Source: an uncultured Lysobacterales bacterium
GTDB lineage: Bacteria > Pseudomonadota > Gammaproteobacteria > Xanthomonadales > SZUA-36
NCBI GenBank assembly: GCA_937995275.1
Contig: CALKKN010000106.1
Span: 1-10,640 of the forward strand
Direction of reading: 5' to 3'
Length of the DNA: 10,640 nucleotides
Part shown: one piece after another, positions 1 through 7,540 of the stretch
Position numbering within the stretch: the stretch's first letter is position 1
Layout: every line of letters begins with the position of its first letter
Notes under the pieces: generated by a model
The model's database searches: none
Seen by the model: only the letters and a program-made list of their open reading frames with translations
Told to the model about the DNA's origin: nothing
Program-made: the position numbers and the translations under genes

Positions 1-4
1 GGGC

Positions 5-706
5 ATGCGCGTCGATGGACGAAAGAACGACCAGCTGAGACCGGTCTCCATCACCACCGGCTACCAGATCCACGCCGAGGGCTCCGCCTTGATCCGCTGG
101 GGCCAGACCCACGTGCTCTGCGCGGCCTCGGTGGAGGATACGGTGCCGCCCTTTCGTCTGGCCTCGGGGGGCGGCTGGGTCACCGGCGAGTACGCCATGC
201 TGCCCCGCTCCACCACCACCCGCAAGAGGCGCCGGCAGGGAGGCCGCGAGACCGAGATCCAGCGCCTGATCGGCCGCTCCCTTCGGGCCGTGGTGGACCT
301 GAAGGCCCTGGGGGAGCGCACCGTCACGCTGGACTGCGACGTCATCCAGGCGGACGGCGGCACGCGAACGGCGGCGATCACCGGCGCGTACGTGGCGCTG
401 GTCGATGCCTGCCGATGGCTGGCGCGGCGCGGCCTGATCGAAAAGGAGCCGGTCCACGGCCAAGTGGCCGCGGTATCCGTGGGCATTGTGGGCACTGAGC
501 CCGTTCTCGACCTGGACTACGCGGAAGACTCCACCGCGGAGACCGACCTGAACGTGGTCATGAACGACGGTGGCGCGTTCATCGAGTTGCAGGGTACCGC
601 GGAGGGGCACGCGTTCCGCCGCGACGAGCTGGACGGCATGCTCGACCTGGCGCAGTCCGGCATCACGCGCCTGCTGGGCCTGCAGGCGGAAGCGCTCGAT
701 GGCTGA
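5..706 (+). CDS. rph: Ribonuclease PH
   Basis: RNase PH is a phosphate-dependent 3'-to-5' exoribonuclease that trims tRNA precursors and other RNAs in the cytoplasm, releasing nucleoside diphosphates. The 233-residue product matches the family from its first residues (MRVDGR, then QLRPV at 10-14). It keeps the phosphate-binding GGTRT (118-122, Arg121), the [11 protein letters not shown] segment (84-94) and the metal-binding aspartates of EDSTAETD (Asp175 and Asp181). Family members are usually about 238 residues. The shortfall lies in the loop at about 71-80, where the usual REAA-GKQ stretch is cut by about five residues. The ATG at 5 gives the family N-terminus, but only four bases of upstream sequence are visible, so promoter and ribosome site cannot be judged. 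The 3' end overlaps rdgB by 8 bp. The frame is intact, unlike the known frameshifted rph of E. coli K-12. Confidence 0.97.
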   Translation: MRVDGRKNDQLRPVSITTGYQIHAEGSALIRWGQTHVLCAASVEDTVPPFRLASGGGWVTGEYAMLPRSTTTRKRRRQGGRETEIQRLIGRSLRAVVDLKALGERTVTLDCDVIQADGGTRTAAITGAYVALVDACRWLARRGLIEKEPVHGQVAAVSVGIVGTEPVLDLDYAEDSTAETDLNVVMNDGGAFIELQGTAEGHAFRRDELDGMLDLAQSGITRLLGLQAEALDG

Positions 707-1334
707 GCCGGCCGGCGGCCGGACCCTGGTCCTGGCCAGCGGCAACGCGGGCAAGCTCCGCGAACTGGGGTCAATGCTGGCGCCCCTGGGCTGGTCCGTC
801 CGGCCGCAGAGCGACTGGCGTCTTGAGGAAGCTGTGGAGGACGGCCTCAGCTTTATCGAGAATGCCCTGATCAAGGCCCGGCACGCATCGCTGGCGACCG
901 GGCTGCCGGCGCTGGGCGACGATTCCGGGCTCGTGGTCGACGCACTGGACGGCCAGCCCGGCATCCTGTCCGCGCGCTACGCCGGGGCCGGGGCCAGCGA
1001 CGAGGCCAACAACCGCAGACTGATCGAGGCCATGGCAGGGCTGCCCGCCGCTCGCCGCACAGCGCATTTCTATTGCGCCATGGCGCTGGTACGGCATGCG
1101 CGCGATCCGGCGCCGCTGCTGGCGACCGGAGAGTGGCACGGCCGCATCCTCGAGCAGCCTGCCGGAGAGGGGGGGTTCGGTTACGATCCGCTGTTCTGGG
1201 TGGCGGAGGAGGGTTGCACCTCCGCCCAGCTGACGCCCGCTCGCAAGAACCGGCTGAGCCATCGGGGACAGGCGCTGGCGGCGCTGATCCGGCAGGTGGA
1301 GACGGAACTGGACGGGCGGGGGCCGGCTGCCTGA
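699..1334 (+). CDS. rdgB: XTP/dITP pyrophosphatase (non-canonical purine NTP removal)
   Basis: RdgB/HAM1-family enzymes hydrolyse dITP, XTP and ITP to monophosphate and pyrophosphate, keeping deaminated purines out of DNA and RNA. The 211-residue product has the substrate-binding SGNAGK (14-19), the DDSGL motif carrying the catalytic aspartate (74-78), GGFGYDP (158-164) and the C-terminal SHRGQAL (187-193), all in the usual order and at normal family length. The frame is open further upstream, but the ATG at 699 gives the family N-terminus and lies over the end of rph (8-bp overlap). A purine-rich AGGCGGAAG precedes it inside rph. hemW starts 17 bp after its stop. The rdgB-hemW pairing is widespread in gammaproteobacteria, so shared transcription with rph and hemW is likely. 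Confidence 0.96.
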   Translation: MAEPAGGRTLVLASGNAGKLRELGSMLAPLGWSVRPQSDWRLEEAVEDGLSFIENALIKARHASLATGLPALGDDSGLVVDALDGQPGILSARYAGAGASDEANNRRLIEAMAGLPAARRTAHFYCAMALVRHARDPAPLLATGEWHGRILEQPAGEGGFGYDPLFWVAEEGCTSAQLTPARKNRLSHRGQALAALIRQVETELDGRGPAA

Positions 1335-1351
1335 GAGCCGCCCGGGTCCGA

Positions 1352-2497
1352 ATGCTCGAGATTCCGCCCCTGTCGTTGTATGTCCACCTGCCGTGGTGCG
1401 TGCGCAAGTGCCCGTACTGCGACTTCAACTCCCATGCGCCGGCAAACGATCTGCCCACGGACGATTACGTCGACGCGCTGCTGGACGACCTGGAGCTCGA
1501 GTTGCCCCTCATCTGGGGGCGCCCCGTGCAGACCGTCTTTCTCGGCGGCGGGACGCCCAGCCTGTTCAGTGCCGCGCAGGTCGAGCGCCTGTTGAGCGGA
1601 ATCCGCGCGCGGCTGCCCGCGCGGCCGGATGCGGAGGTGACCCTGGAAGCCAACCCCGGGACACTGGAGCACGACAGCTTCAGGGCGTATCGCGACGCCG
1701 GGATCAATCGCGTCTCACTGGGCGTCCAGAGTTTCAGCGACACCGCGCTGCGGGCGCTCGGGCGGATCCACGGGCGCGCGGAAGCCCTGCGCGCGATCGA
1801 TTTGTTGCGGTCCGCGGGCTTCGACAACTTCAACCTGGACCTGATGTTCGCGTTGCCGGACCAGGAGCCTCAGGCGGCGCTCGACGACGTCCGCGCGGCC
1901 ATCGCCTGCCGGCCGCCGCACCTGTCCCATTACCAGTTGACGATCGAGCCGAATACCGCGTTTGCCGCGCAGCCGCCCACGCTGCCCGGGGCCGATCAGG
2001 CCTGGGAGATGCAGCAGGCGTGCCGGGAGTTGCTGGAGGCGGCCGGGTACCGGCAGTACGAGATTTCGGCCTGGGCGCAGCCCGGGCGCGAATGCCGCCA
2101 CAACCTCAATTACTGGACGTATGGCGATTTTGTCGGCATCGGCGCCGGCGCCCACGGCAAGATCACGCTCGCCGCGGAGCAGACTGTGCGGCGGCGGATC
2201 AGGCTTCGGCATCCTGCGGCCTGGATGAAGGCGGCCGGCCGTGACCGGCTGGCGGAAGACCGGGCCCTGGGGCCGAAGGATCGGGTATTCGAGTTTTTCC
2301 TGAACCAGCTGCGGTTGCGGCAGGGGGTCAGGCTTTCGGAGTTCGAGCCGCGCACCGGAGTGCCCGGGTCGGCGGTTGCCGGGCGGGTCGAGGATGCGAT
2401 CGGGCGGGGATTGCTCGTCCGGGATGGGGATTGGCTCCGGCCGACGGACCTGGGGTGGCGCTTCAACAACGACACCCAGGCGATTTTTCTGCCCTGA
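1352..2497 (+). CDS. hemW: Radical SAM heme chaperone HemW (coproporphyrinogen III oxidase-like)
   Basis: HemW is a radical-SAM protein related to HemN. Characterised members bind heme and deliver it to respiratory enzymes rather than oxidising coproporphyrinogen. The 381-residue product has the [4Fe-4S] motif C-x3-C-x2-C (Cys16, Cys20, Cys23, in CVRKCPYC), the SAM-contacting GGGTPS (65-70), LGVQSF (123-128) and HNLNYW (250-255), the HNxxYW heme-binding signature that marks HemW. The N-terminus begins right before the YVHLPWC strand and lacks the longer N-terminal arm of HemN, which favours HemW. The ATG at 1352 is chosen because it gives the family N-terminus; further upstream the frame runs through rdgB in a different phase. 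The Shine-Dalgarno is weak (GAGAG at about 1333). No terminator is visible after it, so readthrough into rpmE2 is possible. Older databases label such genes as oxygen-independent coproporphyrinogen oxidase. Confidence 0.93.
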   Translation: MLEIPPLSLYVHLPWCVRKCPYCDFNSHAPANDLPTDDYVDALLDDLELELPLIWGRPVQTVFLGGGTPSLFSAAQVERLLSGIRARLPARPDAEVTLEANPGTLEHDSFRAYRDAGINRVSLGVQSFSDTALRALGRIHGRAEALRAIDLLRSAGFDNFNLDLMFALPDQEPQAALDDVRAAIACRPPHLSHYQLTIEPNTAFAAQPPTLPGADQAWEMQQACRELLEAAGYRQYEISAWAQPGRECRHNLNYWTYGDFVGIGAGAHGKITLAAEQTVRRRIRLRHPAAWMKAAGRDRLAEDRALGPKDRVFEFFLNQLRLRQGVRLSEFEPRTGVPGSAVAGRVEDAIGRGLLVRDGDWLRPTDLGWRFNNDTQAIFLP

Positions 2498-2503
2498 AAA
2501 TCA

Positions 2504-2615
2504 TTGCATTGGAATCGATGCGGCAGTAAACTGGCCGGTCTTTCGCGCTCGCGCGGTATACTCGAATCGAGCAGCCACGCAAACATTGGCGCCAGTATCA
2601 ATCTACCCGTATTAA
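2504..2615 (+). promoter_or_regulatory. Candidate sigma-70 promoters ahead of rpmE2
   Basis: Three plausible pairs precede rpmE2. The first is TTGCAT (2504-2509), a 17-bp spacer and TAAACT (2527-2532). The second is a near-consensus TATACT (2557-2562) without a good -35. The third is TTGGCG (2586-2591), an 18-bp spacer and TATTAA (2610-2615). The perfect dyad CTCGA-A-TCGAG (2561-2571) overlaps the end of the second -10. Which of these is used cannot be told from sequence alone. Confidence 0.4.
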
Positions 2616-2634
2616 AGCTAATTGGGGAATTGTC

Positions 2635-2877
2635 ATGAAAGCCGGTATTCACCCCGAATACAGAGAGGTTGTTTTTCAGGACGTGTCATCGGATTTTGCG
2701 ATCCTGACCCGTTCGACGATGAACAGCAAGGAAACCATCAAGTGGGAGGACGGCAAGGAATATCCCCTGGTCAAGGTGGAAGTTTCCAGTGCCTCGCATC
2801 CCTTTTACACCGGCAAGCACAAGGTGCTGGATTCCGGTGGCCGTGTCGACCGCTTCAAGAAGCGCTACGGCAAGTAA
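2635..2877 (+). CDS. rpmE2: 50S ribosomal protein L31 type B (bL31B, zinc-free)
   Basis: bL31 sits at the bridge between the ribosomal subunits near the 5S rRNA. This 80-residue product is the type B form: it starts [16 protein letters not shown], has [11 protein letters not shown] (52-62) and ends with the basic [13 protein letters not shown]. It contains no cysteine, so the CxxC zinc site of type A L31 is absent. The ATG at 2635 follows GGGGA (2624-2628) at a 6-base spacing. It lies 137 bp after hemW and is closed by an intrinsic terminator at 2898-2931, so it is probably a single-gene transcript with some readthrough from hemW. In enterobacteria the type B paralog is Zur-repressed. I see no clear GTTATAxTATAAC-like Zur box here, so this may be a constitutively used L31 (inference). 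Whether a second L31 exists elsewhere cannot be seen. Confidence 0.96.
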   Translation: MKAGIHPEYREVVFQDVSSDFAILTRSTMNSKETIKWEDGKEYPLVKVEVSSASHPFYTGKHKVLDSGGRVDRFKKRYGK

Positions 2878-2897
2878 GGCAGTAAGCAGAACCAGAG

Positions 2898-2931
2898 ACC
2901 CGCGCCGGACGCTGGACGGCGCGGGTTTTTT
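2898..2931 (+). terminator. Rho-independent terminator after rpmE2
   Basis: Arms 2898-2907 (ACCCGCGCCG) and 2917-2926 (CGGCGCGGGT) form a perfect 10-bp GC-rich stem around a 9-base loop. A run of six T (2926-2931) follows directly. It lies 21 bp after the rpmE2 stop and separates that gene from gltA. Confidence 0.92.
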
Positions 2932-3020
2932 ATGGCCCGCGGGGCACTCTGCCGGGCGGCATTATCAGGATTGACACCCAGAGTATTAACAATGCCAATC
3001 ATGGCTCGTGATTAAAGGCC

Positions 3021-3031
3021 TGTGCTATAGT
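3021..3031 (+). promoter_or_regulatory. Extended -10 promoter of gltA
   Basis: TGTGCTATAGT holds a TATAGT hexamer (3026-3031) preceded by TG-n, the extended -10 motif. No good -35 lies 16-18 bp upstream, which is typical of extended -10 promoters. Transcription would start near 3038, leaving a leader of about 93 bases. That leader contains a small hairpin, CCCGC-CAA-GCGGG (3074-3086). Confidence 0.55.
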
Positions 3032-3130
3032 CGATGCGCTGATTTCGTTTCCCATGCGAGCCAGCCGGAGTCTCCCGCCAAGCGGGTCACTTCCGCCAGT
3101 CAACAACACCGTATCAGTGAGGATTGAACA

Positions 3131-4423
3131 GTGCTCAGCAAGAACGTTGTAATCACCGACGAAGCTGCCGGCAAGCACGTGGAATTGCCGGTCATCAGGG
3201 GAACCGAGGGCGAGCCTACCCTGGACATCAAGGCCGTGCCGTCGACGCTGGGATACTTCACCTACGACCCGGGTTACGCCGCCACGGCGAGTTGCACCAG
3301 CGAGATCACTTTCATCGACGGCAACAAGGGGATCCTTCGCTATCGCGGCTACCCGATCGAACAACTCGCGGAGCGGAGCACGTTCGTCGAGGTGGCCTAC
3401 CTGCTCCTGTTTGGCGAACTGCCCATCGAGGAACAGCTGAACCAGTTCCGCGACGAACTGACCTATCACACCATGATCCACGAGCGCCTCAACCACTTCA
3501 TCTCGGGCTTCCACTACGATGCGCACCCGATGGCGATGATGGCCGGCGTGGTCGGGTCGCTGGCTGCCTTCTACCACAACAGGCTCGACATGGAGAACCC
3601 GGAGGAGCGCGTGCTGTCGGCCAAGCGCATGATCGCCAAGATGCCGACCATCGCCGCAGCCTGTTACCGCCACCACATGGGCTGGCCGATTGCCTATCCA
3701 AGGAACCGCCTGCGCTTCTGCGAACGGTTCCTGGACATGATGTTCTCGGTGCCTTCCGAGCAGTACATGGTCAGCGAGGTGGCGGCGCGGGCGCTCGACC
3801 TGTTGTTCATCCTGCATGCCGATCACGAACAGAATGCGAGCACATCGACCGTGCGGCTGGTCGGGTCGACCGGCGCCAATCCCTACGCCTGCGTGGCGGC
3901 CGGGATTTCGGCCCTGTGGGGTCCGGCGCATGGCGGCGCCAACGAGGCCGTCCTGGCCATGCTGGACGAAATCGGCTCGGTCGGGAACGTTCCGCACTTC
4001 ATCGACCGGGCCAAGGACAAGAACGACCCCTTCCGGTTGATGGGCTTCGGCCACCGAGTCTACAAGAATTACGATCCGCGCGCCGCGATTATCCGGCAGG
4101 CCTGCTACGAGGTGCTGGATGAGCTCGGCAAGGACGATCCGATGATGGATCTGGCGATGGAGCTGGAGCGGATCGCACTGGAGGACGACTTTTTCGTCGA
4201 GAAAAAACTCTACCCCAACGTCGATTTCTATTCCGGCATCATCTACAAGGCACTTGGCATCCCGGTCAGCATGTTTACCGTCATGTTCGCCATCGCCCGG
4301 ACGGTGGGCTGGGTATCACAGTGGATCGAGCAGAGCGAAACGCCGACCAAGATCGGCAGGCCGCGCCAGGTGTACCGGGGACCGCAGGAGCGCAAGTACA
4401 AGGCGCTGCACAGACGCGGCTAG
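3131..4423 (+). CDS. gltA: Citrate synthase, type II (hexameric family)
   Basis: Citrate synthase condenses oxaloacetate and acetyl-CoA to citrate, the entry step of the TCA cycle. The 430-residue product aligns with E. coli GltA (427 residues) at a constant offset of +3 over the core. Catalytic residues are His267 ([11 protein letters not shown]), His308 ([14 protein letters not shown]) and Asp365 ([10 protein letters not shown]). The N-terminal beta-domain (about 1-60) is characteristic of type II, NADH-regulated enzymes. Several E. coli NADH-site residues look kept (His113, Met115, Tyr148, Arg166, Lys170), but the positions of Arg109 and Cys206 are Tyr112 and Ser209. The GTG start is set by GTGAGGA (3117-3123) with a 7-base gap. 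Its own extended -10 promoter lies about 100 bp upstream. The TAG stop is interlocked with the stop of the convergent gene on the other strand. Confidence 0.97.
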   Translation: MLSKNVVITDEAAGKHVELPVIRGTEGEPTLDIKAVPSTLGYFTYDPGYAATASCTSEITFIDGNKGILRYRGYPIEQLAERSTFVEVAYLLLFGELPIEEQLNQFRDELTYHTMIHERLNHFISGFHYDAHPMAMMAGVVGSLAAFYHNRLDMENPEERVLSAKRMIAKMPTIAAACYRHHMGWPIAYPRNRLRFCERFLDMMFSVPSEQYMVSEVAARALDLLFILHADHEQNASTSTVRLVGSTGANPYACVAAGISALWGPAHGGANEAVLAMLDEIGSVGNVPHFIDRAKDKNDPFRLMGFGHRVYKNYDPRAAIIRQACYEVLDELGKDDPMMDLAMELERIALEDDFFVEKKLYPNVDFYSGIIYKALGIPVSMFTVMFAIARTVGWVSQWIEQSETPTKIGRPRQVYRGPQERKYKALHRRG

Positions 4424-5079
4424 CAGGCCTCCTGCGCCAGCAGGAATTCGACCTCGGCGAGGCTGGCGCGCCGCTGGGGCCGGCCGTCGATCGGGCTGGG
4501 CGGTGACTGGCGCAGATTGATGGGTTCGAACACGACGAGTTCGACGTCAGACCCCTCGAATTCGAAAACCAGTACCGGCACCTGCCGGTGCTGGCCGTCG
4601 AACCAGCGGATTTGCCGTTGCTCCTGGTTGAATGCGACGTTGCGCTCTACCAGGAACAGGATCGCGGATTCGACGGAATCCGGGAAGACGTGCAGGGCGA
4701 TGCGCGAGTGCGCGTTGGCGGTGCCGTCGAGTACCGACCCCACCAGTCGCGGCTGCAGGGTCTGCAGCGCCTGCATGACGCGGGCCGCGACCCGGAGCAG
4801 TTTGCCGATGGTGTCCCGGTGATCGGGGCCCCCGTAGAGCGCCTGGTAGCTGAGCAGGGCGTCCTTCACCTCGAGATTGCTCGGCAGCGCCAGCCGTTCG
4901 CTGACGCCCAGCCGCTCCGCCGCCTTTTTCTTGGCGGCATGATAATTATGCTGCCCCTCGGTGGCGAGGATGCGCGCAGCCTCCGCTGCGACTTCCCGCC
5001 GGGCCTGCTTCATCTTCCGGATGTGCCTGGGCTCCGACGGGTCAGTAAATCTCGTACGGGTCTTCCTCGAGCGGGACAT
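4420..5079 (-). CDS. Uncharacterised protein with degenerate nucleotidyltransferase-like motif, downstream of PBP1A
   Basis: The function is not known. The product has 219 residues. The N-terminus (1-60) is very basic and helical ([10 protein letters not shown], then an Ala/Arg/Lys-rich region ending KKAAERLGV). A core at 111-183 follows, and the C-terminus is polar. Residues 114-131 ([18 protein letters not shown]) match, position for position, the minimal nucleotidyltransferase pattern GS-x3-GTA-x3-S-D-I-D-L-x-V, but both metal-binding aspartates are replaced (Arg126, Ala128). A possible third acidic position is Asp178 or Glu180 in SDVELVVF. I infer a nucleotidyltransferase fold without catalysis, perhaps a binding protein. 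The ATG at 5079 is preceded on its strand by AGAGGGA at 8 bases. A start at 5013 (Met23) is the alternative and has a poorer ribosome site. The gene overlaps the end of mrcA by 38 bp in another frame, so it is probably cotranscribed and coupled. I recall similar proteins as conserved hypotheticals in related gammaproteobacteria, some with doubtful enzyme names. Confidence 0.8.
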   Translation of the reverse strand: MSRSRKTRTRFTDPSEPRHIRKMKQARREVAAEAARILATEGQHNYHAAKKKAAERLGVSERLALPSNLEVKDALLSYQALYGGPDHRDTIGKLLRVAARVMQALQTLQPRLVGSVLDGTANAHSRIALHVFPDSVESAILFLVERNVAFNQEQRQIRWFDGQHRQVPVLVFEFEGSDVELVVFEPINLRQSPPSPIDGRPQRRASLAEVEFLLAQEAC

Positions 5080-7540
5080 CTTCGCTTTCCCTCTGGCTTG
5101 GGCCTGCTTCGGGCAGTGGCGGCAGCCTCCCTGCCTGGAATATTTCCATGATTGCATCGTCGTCATCAAGGCGGGCCAGCAGGCCGGAGGCCGGATCGAT
5201 CCGCGCATGCGCCAGGCCCTCGGGCAGGGCCGGCGGTTCGTCCGCGAGGCTGTCCAGGGCCACGGCCATGAATTCCATCCATACCGGCAGCGCCGCGCGG
5301 CCGCCCAGTTCGCGTCTTCCCAGCGGTTCGTGGTTGTCGAAGCCGACCCAGACCGAAGTGACCAGGTGGTTGTTGTAACCGGAGAACCAGGCGTCCCGTT
5401 GCTCATTGGTGGTGCCGGTCTTGCCGGCCAGGTCCTTGCGCCCCAGTTCCATGGCCCGCCGCCCGGTGCCCCGCCGGATCACGTCCATCATCATGGACCG
5501 GATCAGGTAGGCATTCTGTGGCGTGATGATCTGCTCGGCATACGGAATGCCCTCATCGGCCGGTCGGCCCTCGTCCTCGTAGCCGCTTGCAGTCACCTCG
5601 ACTTCGGGACTGGTCGCGGCGATGTCGAGGGGTTTGAAGGCGGGCTCCGCCAGTTGCGGCTCCACGACCGGCGGCACATCGGGCTCCGCCCTGTCGCAAT
5701 CGTCGCAGATCACCGAGGGATGGGTCCGGAAAACGACCCGGCCGGACGTGTCGGTGATCGTGCGCATGTATTGCGGCGCCACCAGGTAGCCGCCGTTGGC
5801 GAACACCGCGTAACCCCTGGCCATCGACAACGGGGTGAGCGACGCGCTGCCGAGCGCCATCGTCAGATTCGCGGGCAATTCATCGCGCCCGAAGCCAAAC
5901 CGGCTGATATAGTCGCGCGCCTCCTCGATACCGATGCTGCGCAGCAGGCGGATGGAGACCAGGTTGCGTGAATTGACCATGGCCTCGCGCAATCGGGTGG
6001 GCCCATAGAACCGTTCGCTGAAGTTCTGTGGCTTCCAGGCGCGCTCGAGTTCCGAATCCTCGAACACGATCGGCGCGTCGTTGACCAGGCTCGCAACCGT
6101 GAAGCCGTTCTCGAGCGCCGCCGAGTAGATGAATGGCTTGAAACTGGAGCCGGGCTGCCTGCGGCCCTGCGTGACGCGGTTGTATTTGCTGCGGGCGAAG
6201 TCATAGCCGCCCACCAGTGCCTTGACGTCGCCCGTCCGGGGGTCCAGCGACACGAGGGCGGCTTCGACCTCGGGCAGCTGGCCAAGCCGCCAGCTGCCGT
6301 CGTCATGCAGCCGCGCGCGGATGACGTCGCCCACCTGCATGATGTCCGCTACCGACTTGGGCGCCTTCCCGGTGCGGTCCCGGCTGATGAACGGCGCCGC
6401 CCAGCGCATGCTCTCCAATGTCAGTGCGACCGTCTGACCGTTGCGCAGGTAAACGACGGCGAGCGAGTCGGAGACTTCGATGACCAGGCCGGGCTCCAGC
6501 CCGGATATGGGCCGGTATGGCTCCAGGGCCGCGAGCCAGTCCGCGGTGGTTTGCTTGTCCGCCAGGTCGACGTGCGCCTCGGACCCGCGAAAGCCGTGCC
6601 GGTGATCGTATTCCTCGAGGCCGGTGGATACGGCCTGGTTCGCTGCCATCTGGAGGCGGCTGTCGATGGTCGTGACAACTACGTAGCCGCCTTCGTACGC
6701 ATCCATGCCGAGCAGATTCAAAGCGGTGGCCCGGACCATTTCAGCGACGTACGGCGCGGAAATCTCGGCTATTGCGCCGTGATAGTACGCCCGGTCGGGT
6801 TCGGCGATGGCGGTCTCATAGTCCGTCCGGTCGATGAAGCCCAGCTCGAACATGCGGCTGAGCACATAGTCGCGCCGTTCCAGGGCCCGGTCAGGCGAGG
6901 TGATCGGATTGATGCGTGAGGGCGCCTTCGGCAGCGCCGCGATCATCGCACACTGCGCCAGGGAAAGCTGCTGCGGGGACTTGCCATAATACACCTCGGC
7001 CGCAGCGCCCACGCCGTAGGCACGGTAACCCAGGAAGATTTTGTTCATGTAAAGCTCGAGGATCTGGTCCTTGTCGAGTTCGCGCTCGATGCGCAGCGCG
7101 AGGAAGATCTCCTTGATCTTGCGCGTGAAGGTTTTTTCGGAGGTCAGGAAGAAGTTCCGGGCGAGCTGTTGTGTGATCGTGCTGCCGCCGATGGTCTTCT
7201 CACCGGTCATCAGCAGCGCCAGGGCGGCCCGCGTGATGCCCTGGTAGTCGACGCCCGGATGCTCGTAGAACCGGGCGTCCTCGCCCGCGATAAACGCCTG
7301 TTTCAGGCAGTCCGGCGCGTCCTCGATGGCCACCGGGATGCGGCGTTTTTCACCGAAGACGCCAATCAGGCGCCCGTCCTCGGTGAACACGCGCAGGGGT
7401 ACCTGCAATTGTACATCCCGCAGCGTTTCGACGTCCGGGAGATCCCGGCCGTACAAAAGCCATGCGACACCTATGCCCAGAACGCCCAGCAGCGAAGAAA
7501 CCAGAAAAGCAATGATCAACCAACGAAACAGTTTCTTCAC
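5042..7540 (-). CDS. mrcA: Penicillin-binding protein 1A (bifunctional glycosyltransferase/transpeptidase)
   Basis: This class A PBP polymerises glycan strands from lipid II and cross-links their peptides in the periplasm. The 832-residue product has a cytoplasmic start plus one membrane helix (about 7-30). The GT51 glycosyltransferase follows, with GEDARFYEHPGVD (86-98, catalytic Glu87), GGSTITQQLARN (118-129), RKIKEIFLALRIERE (140-154, Glu144), LELYMNKIFLG (161-171) and AYGVGAAAEVYYGK (174-187). An OB-like insert lies at about 290-425. The transpeptidase has SSFK (465-468, Ser465 nucleophile), SRN (524-526) and KTGT (707-710). A linker before KTGT holds CDDC (612-615), comparable to CPEC in E. 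coli PBP1a. The start is GTG, set by AGGA (7548-7551 on the plus strand) with a 7-base gap. It is divergent from pilM, a conserved arrangement. Often named ponA in pseudomonads. Confidence 0.97.
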   Translation of the reverse strand: MKKLFRWLIIAFLVSSLLGVLGIGVAWLLYGRDLPDVETLRDVQLQVPLRVFTEDGRLIGVFGEKRRIPVAIEDAPDCLKQAFIAGEDARFYEHPGVDYQGITRAALALLMTGEKTIGGSTITQQLARNFFLTSEKTFTRKIKEIFLALRIERELDKDQILELYMNKIFLGYRAYGVGAAAEVYYGKSPQQLSLAQCAMIAALPKAPSRINPITSPDRALERRDYVLSRMFELGFIDRTDYETAIAEPDRAYYHGAIAEISAPYVAEMVRATALNLLGMDAYEGGYVVVTTIDSRLQMAANQAVSTGLEEYDHRHGFRGSEAHVDLADKQTTADWLAALEPYRPISGLEPGLVIEVSDSLAVVYLRNGQTVALTLESMRWAAPFISRDRTGKAPKSVADIMQVGDVIRARLHDDGSWRLGQLPEVEAALVSLDPRTGDVKALVGGYDFARSKYNRVTQGRRQPGSSFKPFIYSAALENGFTVASLVNDAPIVFEDSELERAWKPQNFSERFYGPTRLREAMVNSRNLVSIRLLRSIGIEEARDYISRFGFGRDELPANLTMALGSASLTPLSMARGYAVFANGGYLVAPQYMRTITDTSGRVVFRTHPSVICDDCDRAEPDVPPVVEPQLAEPAFKPLDIAATSPEVEVTASGYEDEGRPADEGIPYAEQIITPQNAYLIRSMMMDVIRRGTGRRAMELGRKDLAGKTGTTNEQRDAWFSGYNNHLVTSVWVGFDNHEPLGRRELGGRAALPVWMEFMAVALDSLADEPPALPEGLAHARIDPASGLLARLDDDDAIMEIFQAGRLPPLPEAGPSQRESEDVPLEEDPYEIY

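Noticed and set aside
570..698. Extended RdgB start inside rph
   Set aside because: The added Ser/Arg-rich residues are out-of-frame rph sequence. The conserved LVLASGN strand starts right after the ATG at 699.
1073..1351. N-terminal extension of HemW through rdgB
   Set aside because: Residues upstream of MLEIPPLSLYVHLPWC are Arg/Gly/Ala-rich shadow sequence over rdgB. HemW proteins start immediately before this strand.
2622..2885. An 87-codon frame overlapping rpmE2 in another phase
   Set aside because: The other frame gives a full-length, textbook L31 type B; this one has no family resemblance.
2971..2976. Consensus TTGACA as the -35 box of gltA
   Set aside because: No acceptable -10 lies 16-18 bp downstream (GCCAAT at 17 bp), and it is 49 bp from the good extended -10 at 3026. 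It is probably coincidental or a poor secondary promoter.
2999..4054. A 351-codon open frame on the minus strand antisense to gltA
   Set aside because: It is the complement of a strongly conserved citrate synthase gene in GC-rich DNA. Its composition (many His, Arg, Gly, Val) is typical of a shadow frame, and no domain is recognisable.
5080..5406. N-terminal extension of the unknown minus-strand protein by 109 residues
   Set aside because: The extension lies entirely inside mrcA in another frame and is low-complexity Arg/Ser/Trp-rich. The protein-like sequence and a good ribosome site begin at 5079.
4961..5971. A 336-codon plus-strand frame antisense to mrcA
   Set aside because: It lies opposite the PBP1A transpeptidase motifs; the conserved coding signal is on the minus strand.
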